Assembly (NCBI RefSeq): GCF_029867415.1
Contig: NC_081183.1
Coordinates: forward strand, 38,336,655-38,400,654
Reading direction: 5' to 3'
Length of the DNA: 64,000 bases
DNA from: Vicia villosa
Lineage: Eukaryota; Streptophyta; Magnoliopsida; Fabales; Fabaceae
Shown: positions 24,502-35,550 of the stretch, piece by piece
Numbering within the stretch: position 1 is the first letter of the stretch
Layout: every line of letters begins with the position of its first letter
Notes under the pieces: generated by a model
What the model was told of the DNA's origin: nothing
The model's input: the letters and a program-made list of their open reading frames with translations, nothing else
The model's database searches: none
Made by a program: the position numbers and the translations under genes

Positions 24502-25588
24502 TGAAGGAGTGAAAAACACTTAGAAAGGGGGGGATTGAATAAGTGCAACTTCTAAAAAATGGTAGATAAAAATAAAGAACATAATTATTTTTATCATGGT
24601 TCGTTGTTAACCAAACTACTCCAGTCCACCCCTGACAAGGTGATTTACCTCAACTGAGGATTTAATCCACTAATCAAACTGATTACAATGGTTCTCCACT
24701 TAGATACCCTCTAAGTCTTCTAGAGTCTACAGATCACAACTTGATCACTCTAGGAAATCCTTTTACAATCAATGTAAAATAAATATTACAAGAGTTTTAT
24801 TTGCTTCTAATGAAACCTGTAATCACAAAGTGATATTTCTCTTAAGTTCTAGTTCTTATCACTCACTAAAATATTACAAAGTTGTGAGGTTGAAGATGAA
24901 GTTCTTCTTTGCTTTTCTTGATTTCAATTTGACAGCGTTTTGGTATGTTTGCGTAAGAGATTTGTTGCTGCTTCTGAATTAGAACTTCTATTTATAGGCG
25001 CTGGGAGGAAATGACCGTTGGGAGCATTTAATGCTCTGCGTGAATAGTACAACGCTGCATTTAATGTTTCACACTTTTGTCAACTACCTCGAGCCATGCT
25101 TTCACTGATTTTACTGACTTTACCTTTTGTAGCTTCTAACGTTCCTTTTGTCAGTCAGAGATTTGACGTTATAGCCTTTTGTACTTGTACTTTCTTCTGG
25201 ACTCAGAATGTGTAGAATAGACGTTTGAATATTAGAGTCTTCAGCTTTGGTGCAGTTGCAACTTCTGTCTTCAGACTTTGAAGTGCTTTGAGCGTGATAC
25301 CATCAGAGCTTCAGAGCTTTTCTTTTGACTGCCATCTTCTGATGCTTTCCAGTTCATGTTCTGATTCTGCAGGACCATCTTCTGATGTCTCTCTAGACCA
25401 TGTGCTGATGAAGCCATCCAGAACTTATGGGCCAGTGCTTCTGAACGCTAATTTGTGCATACTCTTTTATACTTTTCCTGAAATGGAAGACGTGAATAAT
25501 TAGAGTACCACATTCTCTTATACAAAATTCATACATAGTGTTATCATCAAAACTAAGAATATTGATCAGAACATTTCTTGTTCTAACA
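24502..25588 (-). repeat. 5' LTR of element B
   Basis: Minus-strand LTR starting TGTTAGAACAAG at 25588 and ending TTCA at 24502. A TATAAATA motif (minus) is at 24989-24996. It is followed on the high side by ATAAC (25589-25593), matching 95-99. Confidence 0.95.
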
Positions 25589-25593
25589 ATAAC

Positions 25594-25690
25594 AATAAAG
25601 TTTCATGGACTGTATAAAATTAGCATACTCCATCACTTCACCACAATAAAAAAAATATAAAAATGAGTTCATACCTTAATCAAATTTGTG
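25594..25690 (-). pseudogene. C-terminal end of the mariner-like transposase, between two insertions
   Basis: Joined to 27809 and above after removing the solo LTR, the minus-strand frame reads ...SQLKCGSELVQATFEYLHKFD and stops at TAA (25676-25678). This matches the usual C-terminal ending of plant mariner-like transposases. The remaining sequence down to 25594 is its 3' flank, continued at 1-94. Confidence 0.7.
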
Positions 25691-25695
25691 TAAGT
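25691..25695. repeat. Target site duplication TAAGT, left copy
   Basis: TAAGT flanks the solo LTR here and at 27804-27808. Confidence 0.93.
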
Positions 25696-27803
25696 TGTAA
25701 CACCCCAAATCCACCCCGCAATTATTAGGATAAATCAGAGTATAAAATCTTAAAACAAGCAACATATTTGAGGCATCACATTTTCAACTTAAGCAAAACA
25801 ACATACAAGCTCACATCTATATTGATATATAGCACTTATAATGGGGAAACGTTGTTCATTAAACATTCAACCAGAAATAGTTCATAATATCGCATCAGAA
25901 TTCAATAACACCATAAATTCAAATCATATATCCTTGCCAACATGACACAACATATCCAACATGTCTCAACAAGGCATAACAACAAAATCCAACAAGAGAT
26001 AATCAACATAACATAAGACACAAGCAAGTATCACAAACATCCCCCCGAGTGCTACGTATTAGAGCATCGACACACCGACTCGAGCAATAAGGTAAACGGC
26101 TACATCGCGTCGTTACCTGCATGTTACCAACAAAGGGTAACATTCAAATATAAGGGGTGAGATATCATTCATTATAAAGGAAAGTATGATAATATTCAAA
26201 GCACGGAAAGAGTCATACATAGGTCGCCACTTCTCAACTTACACAACTTACAACAACTTTCGTCACAATTGCAACATTTTGGTCGATCCCAACACCATAA
26301 TCAATTTCACAACTAAAACACCAACACATCACAACATTCATATCTCAATCAGAACAGATCAAATGTGACTCAATATGCGACTTTATATTATGCGTATGCA
26401 TGTGGTACCATTTGGAGTAAACTCCCAACTTAAACATTTGCCATTGGGCCAACTTAAACATTTTCCATATAGGCCAACTTAAACAATTGCCATTTAGGCC
26501 AACTTGAACATTTGCCACTTGGTCCAACTTAAATAATGTCATGGATTCGACTCAATGATGCACACCCACAAATACAACTTAAACAACATAAGCAACATAA
26601 ATAATATAACCAACTTGCACAACATAGCCAACTTGAACAACTTAATCAACATGATCAACTTAATCAACTTGAGCAACGTAATCAACATGACTAACTTAAT
26701 TAACATCAACATCATTGCATTTCTTAGTAATTCATTGCATCTCAAACACATTCTTACGGTATTCAACCTATTCGATATTCACTTATCAAAATATCCTCAA
26801 TTTAGCAACATACAAGTTAAAAAAAAGCTTTATAAACGGTTTCCAAAGGTTTTCAAGTTATATATAGTAAATAGACATTGATTGGAGCTTCACGGAGGTT
26901 CAAACGAGACTTAAAAAGGAGTTACGAATCAAAAGATACATCATTTCAAAGTTTGAACAAATTTTGCATGACAGGGTTCGCTTAGCGGCCCTCCAGCGCG
27001 CTTATGGAAACAAAATTTCAATAACCCAGCTTGAAGCGCGCTTCTACAAACTAAGAACTGAAGCGAATCAAAATCTGAGCTCCACTTAGCGGACCATCCC
27101 CGCTTAGCGAGCTCACTTAATTTTTCAAAAACAAACAACATCCGCTTAGCGAGCCGAGGCCACTTAGCGGGCGTGTGATTATGCAGAAAAATAACAGAAC
27201 CACACAGCACTGCGCAACCATACTTCCACCATCCAAAACTCATCCCAGTCAACAATTAAACACATATAATCACATCAGCAATCATCATTCATCATCAATC
27301 ATCAATCCAAACATGTTTTCAACCACAATTTCATGCAATTTCATCACAAACCCTAAAGTTCTACGCAGTCAATTCAAGGTTACTACATACATCATCTAAC
27401 CCACCCTAAACATCATCATACAACCCTTTATCATGAAAGAACCCCATCCTTACCTTGGGTTTTGGATTGAAGCCAACTCTATCTTCAACCTTGTATTTCT
27501 CCTATTCTCTTCTCTCTTCTCTTCTTTCCCCAAAATGAGATTCTAACTTCTATTCTCTAAAACCCTTATTTTTGTTTAAACCCTTACTAACACTCAATTA
27601 CTAATGGGATATATTTAGCACCTCTCAATTACTAATACCTACTTAGGTCCAATAACTCATAATAGTTACTAACTTATGCTATTTACTAATAATATTCAAT
27701 AATTAACACAAATATCACATTAGCACATAATTAACACCTAATCTAACAAATAATTCAAATAACACATAATTAAACAAAATACGAAAATAAAACGGTCGTT
27801 ACA
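25696..27803. mobile_element. Solo LTR of a Ty3-gypsy element (TGTAACACCCC/TGTAACGACCG termini)
   Basis: 2,108 bp with TG...CA ends and TAAGT duplications, and no internal region. Orientation is uncertain because both ends read as plausible LTR starts. The minus reading (TGTAACGACCG start, GGGGTGTTACA end) fits a promoter followed by a purine-rich leader, so it is slightly preferred. Internal features are five 24-25 bp repeats built on CAACTTAAACATTTGCCA (26425-26545), an AACTTAATCAAC-rich stretch (26571-26720), and several CGCTTAGCG words (26980-27175). It resembles the Tekay-like chromovirus LTRs of legumes; that lineage call is a guess. Confidence 0.85.
26425..26545 (+). repeat. Five tandem copies of a 24-25 bp unit in the solo LTR
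   Basis: The word AACTT recurs at 26427, 26451, 26476, 26501 and 26526, each followed by a variant of AAACATTTGCCATTGGGCC. The unit drifts by a few bases per copy. An irregular ATCAACTTA array follows to about 26720. Confidence 0.8.
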
Positions 27804-27808
27804 TAAGT
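27804..27808. repeat. Target site duplication TAAGT, right copy
   Basis: Identical to 25691-25695. Confidence 0.93.
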
Positions 27809-29016
27809 ATTCAAAAGTTGCTTGGACTAATTCCGAACCACATTTTAGTTGACTAGGTAGTTTGTCTCGATTACAAATAAATAGAATTTTTCTTCATATG
27901 AGGAATCTTGTAATGATTAGATCATTTGGCCTTCATGATCTCAATCATGCATGATTGAAGTGTGAGAAATTTTTTATTCGAATCTATACTCGAAAATTTT
28001 TCAAAAGCATTTTGCACAACTTGAATAAGTCCAGTCACAGTTTTCTCCACTTCCATCTACTGCAATGACTGAATAGCACTAAAAAAACCCAAATCTAAAA
28101 CATTAAAATCAGGAGAGTTAGGCGGTTGGCACGTAAAACGAATATCAAACCAACCTTCAGAAGCCGCTATACGAAATTCATTGTCATCTATATCTACATG
28201 ACACAGTGCATTATCTTGTTGTATGTAAATTATTTCCCTTACACATTCACATGGCCACTTTTCTTTGATAGCCAGTAAAACCTTATTTATTAAGAACATT
28301 TTACTCACTTCTTTAGTTATAGAAGTAATCGGTTTTGTGACAATTGTTCCAGATGGTCTATTCACACTTGACCTTCTTGCTTGTTCTTCATAAACTAAAG
28401 GCCACATGCCAATTTTTCCAGAAAATGTTTCCTTACCATCATCGTCAAATCTAGGTTTAGCCACTGCAACTAAAAACATAACTTTAGTAATGTAGTTTTT
28501 GTTTTTGCACGTACGGTATGGATCATCCTCATTTGCTAAAAGATAATAGTTCTTGGTTTTTTGTGACATGTAGAACCACTTCTCATCTATATGGACAATA
28601 TTATTCATGGACTTAAACATTGGATCATAAGGGATGCTACTTTCCTCAAGCATGGAAAGACAATATCTAAGACAACACTTCATGTTATCTTCCTTCAATT
28701 GCGGTCTTAATCCACTTGAATGTCAACGCAAGATCCCTTCTTTTTTGTAATTCAACAATCTATTTCAATTCTTTTGCGACCATAATTTTTTGTTTTTTTA
28801 TGGAAAACATTTCCGGTTTCACGTATTTGCTTCCAAATCCGATAAATGACTTGATAGAGACAATAAAATAAGCCAACTTAAAAATAATCCCGTGTTTGAG
28901 TTTACTGCCATGATTTTCATTTTTCAATATTTGAGAAATTGCATCTCGTTGGATATTGCTAAAAAATGAACGCTTTCTTTTAATTGGCGAGGCTTCGTAT
29001 GGATCAATATTTTCCA
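27809..29016 (-). pseudogene. Plant mariner-like (DD39D) transposase, main exon
   Basis: Catalyses cut-and-paste transposition at TA sites. The minus-strand frame starts at a likely splice acceptor (TATGCAG, exon from 29016) with ENIDPYEASPIKRKRSFF, an N-terminal DNA-binding region. It breaks near 28750 and continues through 28698-28057 with the catalytic triad in HIDEKWF, IYIQQDNALCH and QPPNSPDFNVLD. Thirty-nine residues separate the second and third Asp, the signature of plant mariner-like elements. A TAG replaces a Gln codon near 28057, and the C-terminus runs on through KIPHMKKN to the LTR insertion. All three catalytic Asp remain, but stops and insertions inactivate it. Confidence 0.88.
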
Positions 29017-29330
29017 CTGCATATTAAAAAAATAGTTGTTGTTTTAGCACATGCATAAACAAGCAGATTTCTAACTCAAAATAGTTTCCACTTTAACAAC
29101 GGATTTTTCCAACACAAAAGAGCTTCCACTGTAACACATGCTTATACATGGATGTTTCTAACTAAAAAAAAGTTAATTTAAATTTTACCACTAAAACATA
29201 AAGTTATACATATCAATATTATTTCATCCAAAGCATGTAATAACACAAGAAGCAAACAACAACACATTAATATCACCATCAACAACACATTATAATAAAC
29301 AAGTTAAAAAAAGATCGAAATGATTGTACC
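29017..29330 (-). other. Probable intron of the mariner-like transposase gene
   Basis: AT-rich sequence between exon 1 and the main exon. On the minus strand it begins GGTACAATC near 29330 and ends TTTTTTTAATATGCAG at 29017. Introns between a short acidic first exon and the main exon are common in plant mariner-like genes. No coding signal was seen. Confidence 0.5.
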
Positions 29331-29456
29331 TTAGTCGGTTAGTATGTCGACGTCTTCCTCGTCAACTACTTCTTCATTTTGATCATGTTGCACTTCTGAA
29401 ACTGTATTTTCTGCTATGTTTTCAATGTCAAAAACTACATCATCAATGAAAGACAT
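29331..29456 (-). pseudogene. Probable first exon of the mariner-like transposase
   Basis: ATG with first base at 29456 opens a short acidic frame (MSFIDDVVFDIENIAE, then EEVVDEEDVDILTD) that ends at TAA immediately before a GT donor-like GGTACA. Plant mariner-like transposases commonly start with such a short acidic exon. The stop right at the splice site would prevent a joined product, so it is either a mutation or the splice site differs. Confidence 0.5.
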
Positions 29457-30047
29457 GTTATTACTTTTAAAAAAACTCAATATCAACTTCAAAAGCTGTA
29501 AAAGTTTGGAGAAGTTTTTGAGTTTATATTCAAAAAACATGAGAGAGGTTGTTAGACTTTAGAAGCTGTAAAAATTTAGAGAAGTTTTTGAGTTTATATT
29601 GAAAAAACATGAGAGATGTTGTTAAACCGGAAGATTAAACCTTTCTATTATAGAGTACAATCTCAGAAAAATAAATTGGCGGCAGTTGTATAAAAGTGAT
29701 TGGCGGCAATTTATAAAAGTGAATTTTTTTTGATTGGCGGTAGTGCTAGCATGAAAATAACAAAGAATCATGTAATGGAAATTGAATCAATGAGAGAGAG
29801 TAATGATAAATGTATCTTTGGAATATTAAATGGAGTTATTGAGACACACAAAGCATTACGTAGAATCAATGAGAGAGAAATATCATGTGGGCCATGAAAT
29901 TATTGAAAATGAGAATAAAGTTACACATATTATACTTTGATTTTTATATTAAAAATTAATTAAATAATATTAAGAAGGACAATTTAGAAAATGTCAAGTA
30001 AGTTGTTAGTATATTAAATGACTTAATAAGTGTGTTTTTGTTTTTTT
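29457..30047 (-). other. 5' noncoding part of the mariner-like element
   Basis: No coding signal. It holds a short repeated word (AGAAGTTTTTGAGTTTATATT at about 29511 and 29581) and several WTTGGCGGCA words near 29675-29745. It lies between the transposase exon 1 and the terminal inverted repeat. Confidence 0.55.
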
Positions 30048-30074
30048 CTCTTATAATTTGGGACGGAGGGAGTA
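30048..30074 (-). repeat. Terminal inverted repeat of the mariner-like element, with TA target
   Basis: On the minus strand the end reads CTCCCTCCGTCCCAAATTAT and onward. This is the canonical terminus shared by plant mariner-like and Stowaway elements. TA at 30073-30074 is the target dinucleotide. The matching left end is not in the window. Confidence 0.88.
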
Positions 30075-30113
30075 TCTAATAAGGAGTAAATGGTTGTTAT
30101 TTTGCGTTAAGTT

Positions 30114-30878
30114 AACAAAGATTAAATTATTGTTGAATGGTTTTTGGGTATTGCTCATGTTAAAACTACAACATCCATGTCATTAAAAATGGCCATAGAT
30201 GATTTGTTATGCAAACATGGACTTACTACTTCTAGAATTTGAGGACAAGGTTATGATGGTGCGAGTAACATGCAAGGATAGGTTTCTCATTCTATCATAA
30301 TAAGGAATCACTATTGCATTGAATTATTTTATACTGTTGTGGACATGCACCTTCAAAAACTTAACAATCTTTTGAATGAGACAAATAGTCGATTGCTCAT
30401 TTGTATGGTTTGTTTGTGTCCAAGTAACTTATTCTCTACTTTTGACAAGGCAAAATTGATGGAATTTGCAAAGTTTTATCCTAGTGAATTTTGTCCGACT
30501 AGTTTGGTGATGCTTGATAATCAACTTGAGACTTACATAATTGATATGCGTACGAGTGCCGAATTTGCATCTTTGAAAGGAATAAGTGATCTTTCGAAAA
30601 AGTTGGTTGCAACTAAAAGGAATATTGTTTATCCATTACTTTATAAGATTTTGATGTTAGCATTGATTTTACCTGTCGCCACAACAACTGTTGAATGATC
30701 CTTTTCTACTATGAAGATTTTGAAGACTAGATTGCGTAACAGAATAGGAGATGAGTGGATGAACAATTGTCTTGTAACTTATATTAAGAAAAATGTGTTA
30801 TCTAAAATTGATAATGAGTTGATTATTCAACGGTTTCAAAACTTGAGACCGCGTAGAGGACAATTACAGAGAATATGA
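30114..30878 (+). pseudogene. hAT-superfamily transposase remnant (TTF-type/hAT dimerisation family)
   Basis: One plus-strand frame runs from about 30114 to TGA 30876-30878. It begins IVEWFLGIAHVKTTTSMSLK, then GQGYDGASNMQG, typical of the plant TTF-type zinc finger/hAT family. After a collapsed middle it reads FAKFYPSEFC, DNQLETYIIDMRTSAEF and the dimerisation core YPLLYKILMLALILPVATTTVE, ending with LRNRIGDEWMNNCLVTYIKK. Stops include TGA after SRI, TAG after NMQG and TGA after TTVE. It is shorter than an intact transposase, with the N-terminal BED finger and much of the middle missing. The mariner element lies immediately upstream. Confidence 0.85.
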
Positions 30879-30935
30879 TCTCCATTAACGAATTATGCAC
30901 CGATGATATTTTTCCCAGTTCAACAACAATGAAAC
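30879..30935 (-). pseudogene. Helitron helicase C-terminal piece, left of the solo LTR
   Basis: Joined to 34010 across the solo LTR (TSD GAAAC), the minus-strand frame reads FNGTRFIVVELGKNIIGA. This matches the NGTRLxVxxLGKNxIxA block at the end of Helitron helicases. It stops soon after and abuts the hAT remnant. Confidence 0.75.
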
Positions 30936-33900
30936 TGTCATACCCCAAAATTTGCCTTCCATAGTTCAGTCATGTTTGTTCAAAAGCTCGGGAGATTCAT
31001 CAAGTCATTCTCTTGAGTAAAGGTCTCCTAAAAACTAGGGTTTGAGGTTCTCTTAAGGAAATCAACAAGACAAGATCCATAACCAAACTCTCCATGGCCT
31101 ATTATGATCCAAGATACTCCTAGGGCAAAAGTCAAGGCCCCAACTCCAAAGGTTACCTGTTCAAGCAATCCCAAGGTTCACAGTCAACTGATTAAACCTG
31201 AAAAGTCAATCACAATCAAAGCAGGGTCCAAGCCTCTGATCATTGATCAAACATCAAGTACATAAGTGTATATCAATCATTTGATCAAAGTTTGATCATG
31301 ATTTATCAGTAGAAACTCAGAGATGAACAAATACAAAAAGGTTCAAATTAGGGTTTCTCTAGGAAAAGTCAATTCAACTTTGACTGACCATAACTTTCAT
31401 ATGGAACATCAAAAATTCCCCACTCAAAGCCTATTTTGAAAGAAATTGAATTCTCTACAACTTTGTCTCTCACAAGCCAAGGCTAGAAATGCTTCATTTG
31501 AGAGGTATGGGGCAAAATATTACAGGTCATTTCCAGGCATCCTTCAAAAGTAGTTTTTTCCCAAAGAGGATATGATCAAGATAAAAGCTCCAAATGAAAA
31601 ATATGTTCCAAAGTGGCTTATAGAGGACCTCTTCAGGTTTCCAAAAAGTCTTAGAACTCCCTCATAGTATAAAAATTGAGTGAAATATGCTTGGTCAAAG
31701 TTGGGTAATTTTAGAGGACCAAATGTTAAATAAAGGAGGTCCAAATGGAATTTCTTGCAAGCGGGCCTATATTTTATGACTCAAACTTGATGCCCAAGCT
31801 ATCCAAACCATATGCCACGAATTTCACCCTTTATTTAATTTTATATGATTTTTTTATTTCATTTAAAATGATTTAAAATAACATAATTGAAGGAAAAATC
31901 AAATATTGGGTTATGGGAATCATAATGACCAATTTCAATCAATATTTATTAAATAATTCCAATGCAAATTCGTGCATAAGTGATTGGAGCAATATTGATG
32001 CAAGATTGGATTGAAATAGAAAGTTTAAATAAATCAAATCTCTCAAATCTTCAAGATTGGATTCAAAGGGCTTTGGACTATTTTTGTTAACCTAATTCCC
32101 TTCCCTATAAGTAGTAAACACAAGCCAATGGAATAGGGGACGAAGGATTCTGATCAGAGGCATAAGTTCAAGAACCAAAATTTCTCCAAAGAACTCAGAA
32201 TCGGTTTGAGAGATAGGAGAGGTTTCAGAAGAATCTAAGCAGTGCTACGTGTTCGTGGGATCACTCTGAAACTACCTGGATCATCACGCTTCATCAGCAC
32301 CCCCAGATAACCTCCATTAAGGCCACGGTAAGTGTCTTCGAATTTATGCTCGATTGCCACGATCCATGCTGTATCATCATGTTTTAATTGCATATTATGC
32401 TTGTGTTTGATGCTGGGAACGTTTGGGCATAGTTAATTTGGTTTCTGGGTGTGTTTTATATGAATCTCCATTAGAGGGCCGAGTCAAGCTTTAGGGTTTT
32501 CAATTAGGGCTTTTCGTTAGGGTTAAAATTGGATCAAATTGAATGCGTGTCTGAATTCGTCTAGTCCGGACGAAGCTTTTGGAACAGGTGCGAAATATTT
32601 TTGGTTGGGCATGGGCTAATCGCTATTATTCAGGTTAAATTGCTACGAATGAATCTATAGCAGATTCGTAGCTAATTGTTTCATAAAATTGTAGGGTGAG
32701 TGGGGAAGATGATGGCGTGGCACCATCTCACTGGGTCATTCATAATTTCGCGCGCGTTTTTGCTTTGTCTTTCCTTGTTTCGTATTTTATTTATTGAACG
32801 CGTGTCTCAGACAGATCAGCGTGTTTGGTTGGGTGGTTAGTGTAGAGGTTGGTGAGTGAAGGGGCGTGGGTTCGAACCTTCGCTCCCTATTATTTTTTAT
32901 GAAAACTTTGGTTTCTTGATTCCATGCGCATATAGTCCTGTGGTCCACCATGCGTCCTCAAAGATCTAACCATTTAATTATCACGTAGCTAGATCCAACG
33001 TACCCAGATCTAGTGCCTATGCCATGTACCCTACAGTTTGCCTCATTGAATCCTAATCCTAATAAAATAAAAAATAATTTTTATTAATTCATTTATTTTA
33101 ATTAAACCTTTTTAATATTGATTAATTATATGATAATAATTGTTTTTTTGGTAAAATAAAATTAATACATAGCATTAATATTAAAAATTATAATTTGTTG
33201 TTCATTCCGATTAAATTAATTAATCGCTATGGTCAATAATATTTTTAAGTAAAATGTTATTTAATTGAAATATAGTTAATTCTTATTTGGTTAAATGGTT
33301 TCGACTATTTTATTAGTCGCGATGATTAACTTTTTTTATTCTCTTATTCTAATTCGTTATTCTTTTTAATCGAATCCATCGATTACGAGGGGTAACGATA
33401 CAAATAAAATTCATAAAATTATTAAAATACCATTATTCGTTATTAGTGATAATCAAATTAATTGATTAAAATTGGTAATGATCTAATTAATAATCTTTTA
33501 ACTATGGTGATTGAACCTATTGATCATTGCGGTTAATAGTACAAATTAAAAACAGGGTTGTACGCCCAAATCTTAAAACACTTTTCAAAACTACGAATTA
33601 TCAAAACTACGATAGGTAACTCAAAATACCTCCAAAACCATCTTAAATCAAATTACAACTCTAAAGGGCGTACAACCCTTCCCGAACTACGTTGACTCTG
33701 ATTCTCCCTAAGGAGATACGTAGGCACTTGGCAACAAGGCGAGTCCCCCTCCTCCAAATCTTAATCATGTCAATAATTAAGCCTTTAACCCTATTAATTA
33801 TCTGTTACCTTTCTTTATGTTTTTTGCCATAACCCTTATCTTTGCAATGTTAACCTTTAGGAAAGGGTTTTGGGTGCCTAACACCTTCCCTTAACCCGAA

Positions 33901-34004
33901 TATAGTATCTTATCCTAAATCTCTTAACCACTAAAGGTTTCCTATTCGCCTTGGTAGAATAGGTGGCGACTCTCTAAGTTATAATTTTTAGGCAGGTTGC
34001 TACA
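30936..34004 (+). mobile_element. Solo LTR of an Ogre-type Ty3-gypsy element inside the Helitron
   Basis: 3,069 bp from TGTCATACCCCAAAATTTGC to GTTGCTACA, flanked by GAAAC at 30931-30935 and 34005-34009, with no internal region. It shares the module around AAAAGTCAATTCAACTTTGAC (31365 region) with the LTR of element E, and the 3' end module with TGGCGACTCT at 33964-33973. CCCTATAAGTAG near 32105 may be the TATA box. A tRNA-like segment occurs at 32821-32889. The stretch 33050-33550 is an AT-rich noncoding part. Confidence 0.9.
32821..32889 (+). other. tRNA-like segment (A and B box words) within the solo LTR
   Basis: An A-box-like TGGTTGGGTGGTTAG at 32826-32840 and a B-box-like GGTTCGAACC at 32869-32878 are spaced as in a tRNA gene. 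A full cloverleaf could not be drawn confidently, so it is labelled tRNA-like and not called as a tRNA. Confidence 0.5.
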
Positions 34005-34009
34005 GAAAC
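34005..34009. repeat. Target site duplication GAAAC, right copy
   Basis: Matches 30931-30935. Both copies flank the solo LTR 30936-34004. Confidence 0.93.
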
Positions 34010-35550
34010 GTGTTCCATTAAAAACTACTTTAAAATTCAATTTATGGTTAGGCATACCAAAACACTTAATGTCGTTTAAAAACTTAGTTGTAATCCAACA
34101 ACGGTCAATTCCCGTATCTTCGTCACACTTGCACATAATGTCGCAACTGAGGTATTCCTTTTCTTCTTTAGGAATCATCTTCATGACAAAATCATTGGCT
34201 TTTTCAACTAAATCCAATGTAGGTGGTAAAATAGCTCTATCTTGAAATAAGTTTGGATCTTGCATATTTTCAAGCAATTGTGGATAAATTGATTCAACAA
34301 TGTCCCCGACATGGTTTCCTAAGTTTTTTATGCAAAGGTCGTCAGGAATTTCAACTACCGCTTCACCGTCACTTATTACTCCTAATTAACCATCACCAAT
34401 ATCAAGAATCCATTTATCAAACAACCTCAATGATTCATTTTCTATATTGTCTATAGAAAATTGTAGCCTCATATTCTTTGTTAACTTCAACAATCTGCAA
34501 TAACGCCATAACGAGGACGAATTAATAGTTGCATGAATTATATCAGTACGACCTCCCTTATGAACAACAGGAAACATTTGTCGAAAATCTCCACCAAACA
34601 CTATAGTTTTTCCACCAAATGGCAAGTTTATTGCACCTCCAACGACGTTGTTCATTATATCTCTTAACATACAATCACAAGCTTCAAACGCCCACCTATT
34701 AACCATTGGTGCATTTTCCCAAATAATCAAGCTTGTCATCACCAATAATTCCGCCTTTTTACTATTTTTTTCAATCCTACAACACGACTCTTCTGATAAC
34801 ACTAACGGTATAGCAAATTGAGAATGAGCTGTTCGTCCACCGGGACGAAGTAGTGATGCAATTCCACTTGAAGCTACATTGAGATCATTCTTATCTTCTG
34901 AACGAAATTGAAATGAAAGTGCACTCCAAAGATATGTCCTGTCTCTTCCTCCAAATCCATCGACAAAAAACATATGTCCTAAATTGTTATCAACTGCATA
35001 AACGATCTCTTGATATGCTGATAATTGTTCATCATTTAAAGTTTGAAATTTTTCAGCATGCTTTAATAACATCTCATTACAATCATAACTCATTTTACAA
35101 CAATACATTATTAAAGGCTTCAACAACTGGTATGTGTATCTTTGGCATACATTCAAAATCCTCCAATGTCTTCCCATTTGGACGAAGAAGTTTATCAATT
35201 TCTATCAAACAAAGTTGTTTCAATTGATCATGTAGGATAACCAAGTATGCATGATTTTGGAAATACAAACAATAAAATATATATTTGGGGAATCTTTTAT
35301 TTTTACATAAAAAAGTACAGTGCATCAAAAACTTTAACATTACTAACCTGGTGAATTTAACAATCGACGTTTATCATATAAAATTCCATCCGATAGAGTT
35401 TCCTAAGTTTGTTCCCAAACATTTAATGGGTCACTCATTGAGGAAGACAACAACATATTTGAAAATATATTTAGAATAGAAAATCCATAACCAATAAGAG
35501 AAATTCGTTGATAGCATCAATGAATTCACGATCATTGGCCAGTACACCTA
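34010..35550 (-). pseudogene. Helitron helicase (Pif1-like) domain
   Basis: 5'-3' DNA helicase part of a Helitron RepHel protein, which unwinds DNA during rolling-circle transposition. Minus-strand order: SDPLNVWEQTWETLSDG-like block (about 35430), an intron-like AT stretch (35235-35340), QLKQLCLIEIDKLLRPNGKT (35215), then 35198-34386 with Walker A degenerated to GFGGRDRT (usually GGTGKT; the Lys is lost), a Walker B relic IWENAPM, and VFGGDFRQMFPVVHKGGR. The C-terminal part has ILPPTLDLVEKAND and FLNDIKCFGMPNHKLNFKV, with an internal deletion before FNGTRF, and continues at 30879-30935. It is inactive because of Walker A loss, stops and the LTR insertion. Confidence 0.85.

Larger units (their letters stand above)
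100..25588 (-). mobile_element. Ty1-copia SIRE/Maximus element B, full length, carrying a nested insertion
   Basis: Complete LTR retrotransposon on the minus strand. The 5' LTR is at 24502-25588 and the 3' LTR at 100-1186, both 1,087 bp, beginning TGTTA and ending TTCA. The 5-bp target duplication ATAAC lies at 95-99 and 25589-25593. Reading right to left: LTR, PBS, gag, protease-integrase-RT-RNase H, env-like ORF, PPT, LTR. The env-like ORF is interrupted at 2914-17341 by element A in the opposite orientation; without A, element B would be about 11.06 kb. Frameshifts and stops in gag, pol and the env-like frame make it non-autonomous now. The host sequence is a mariner-like transposon. Confidence 0.95.

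Noticed and set aside
32821..32889. A functional tRNA gene
   Set aside because: Only box-like words were found; acceptor and anticodon arms could not be paired convincingly.
34253..34456. Plus-strand frames opposite the Helitron helicase
   Set aside because: They are shadows of the minus-strand helicase, whose conserved motifs are clear.
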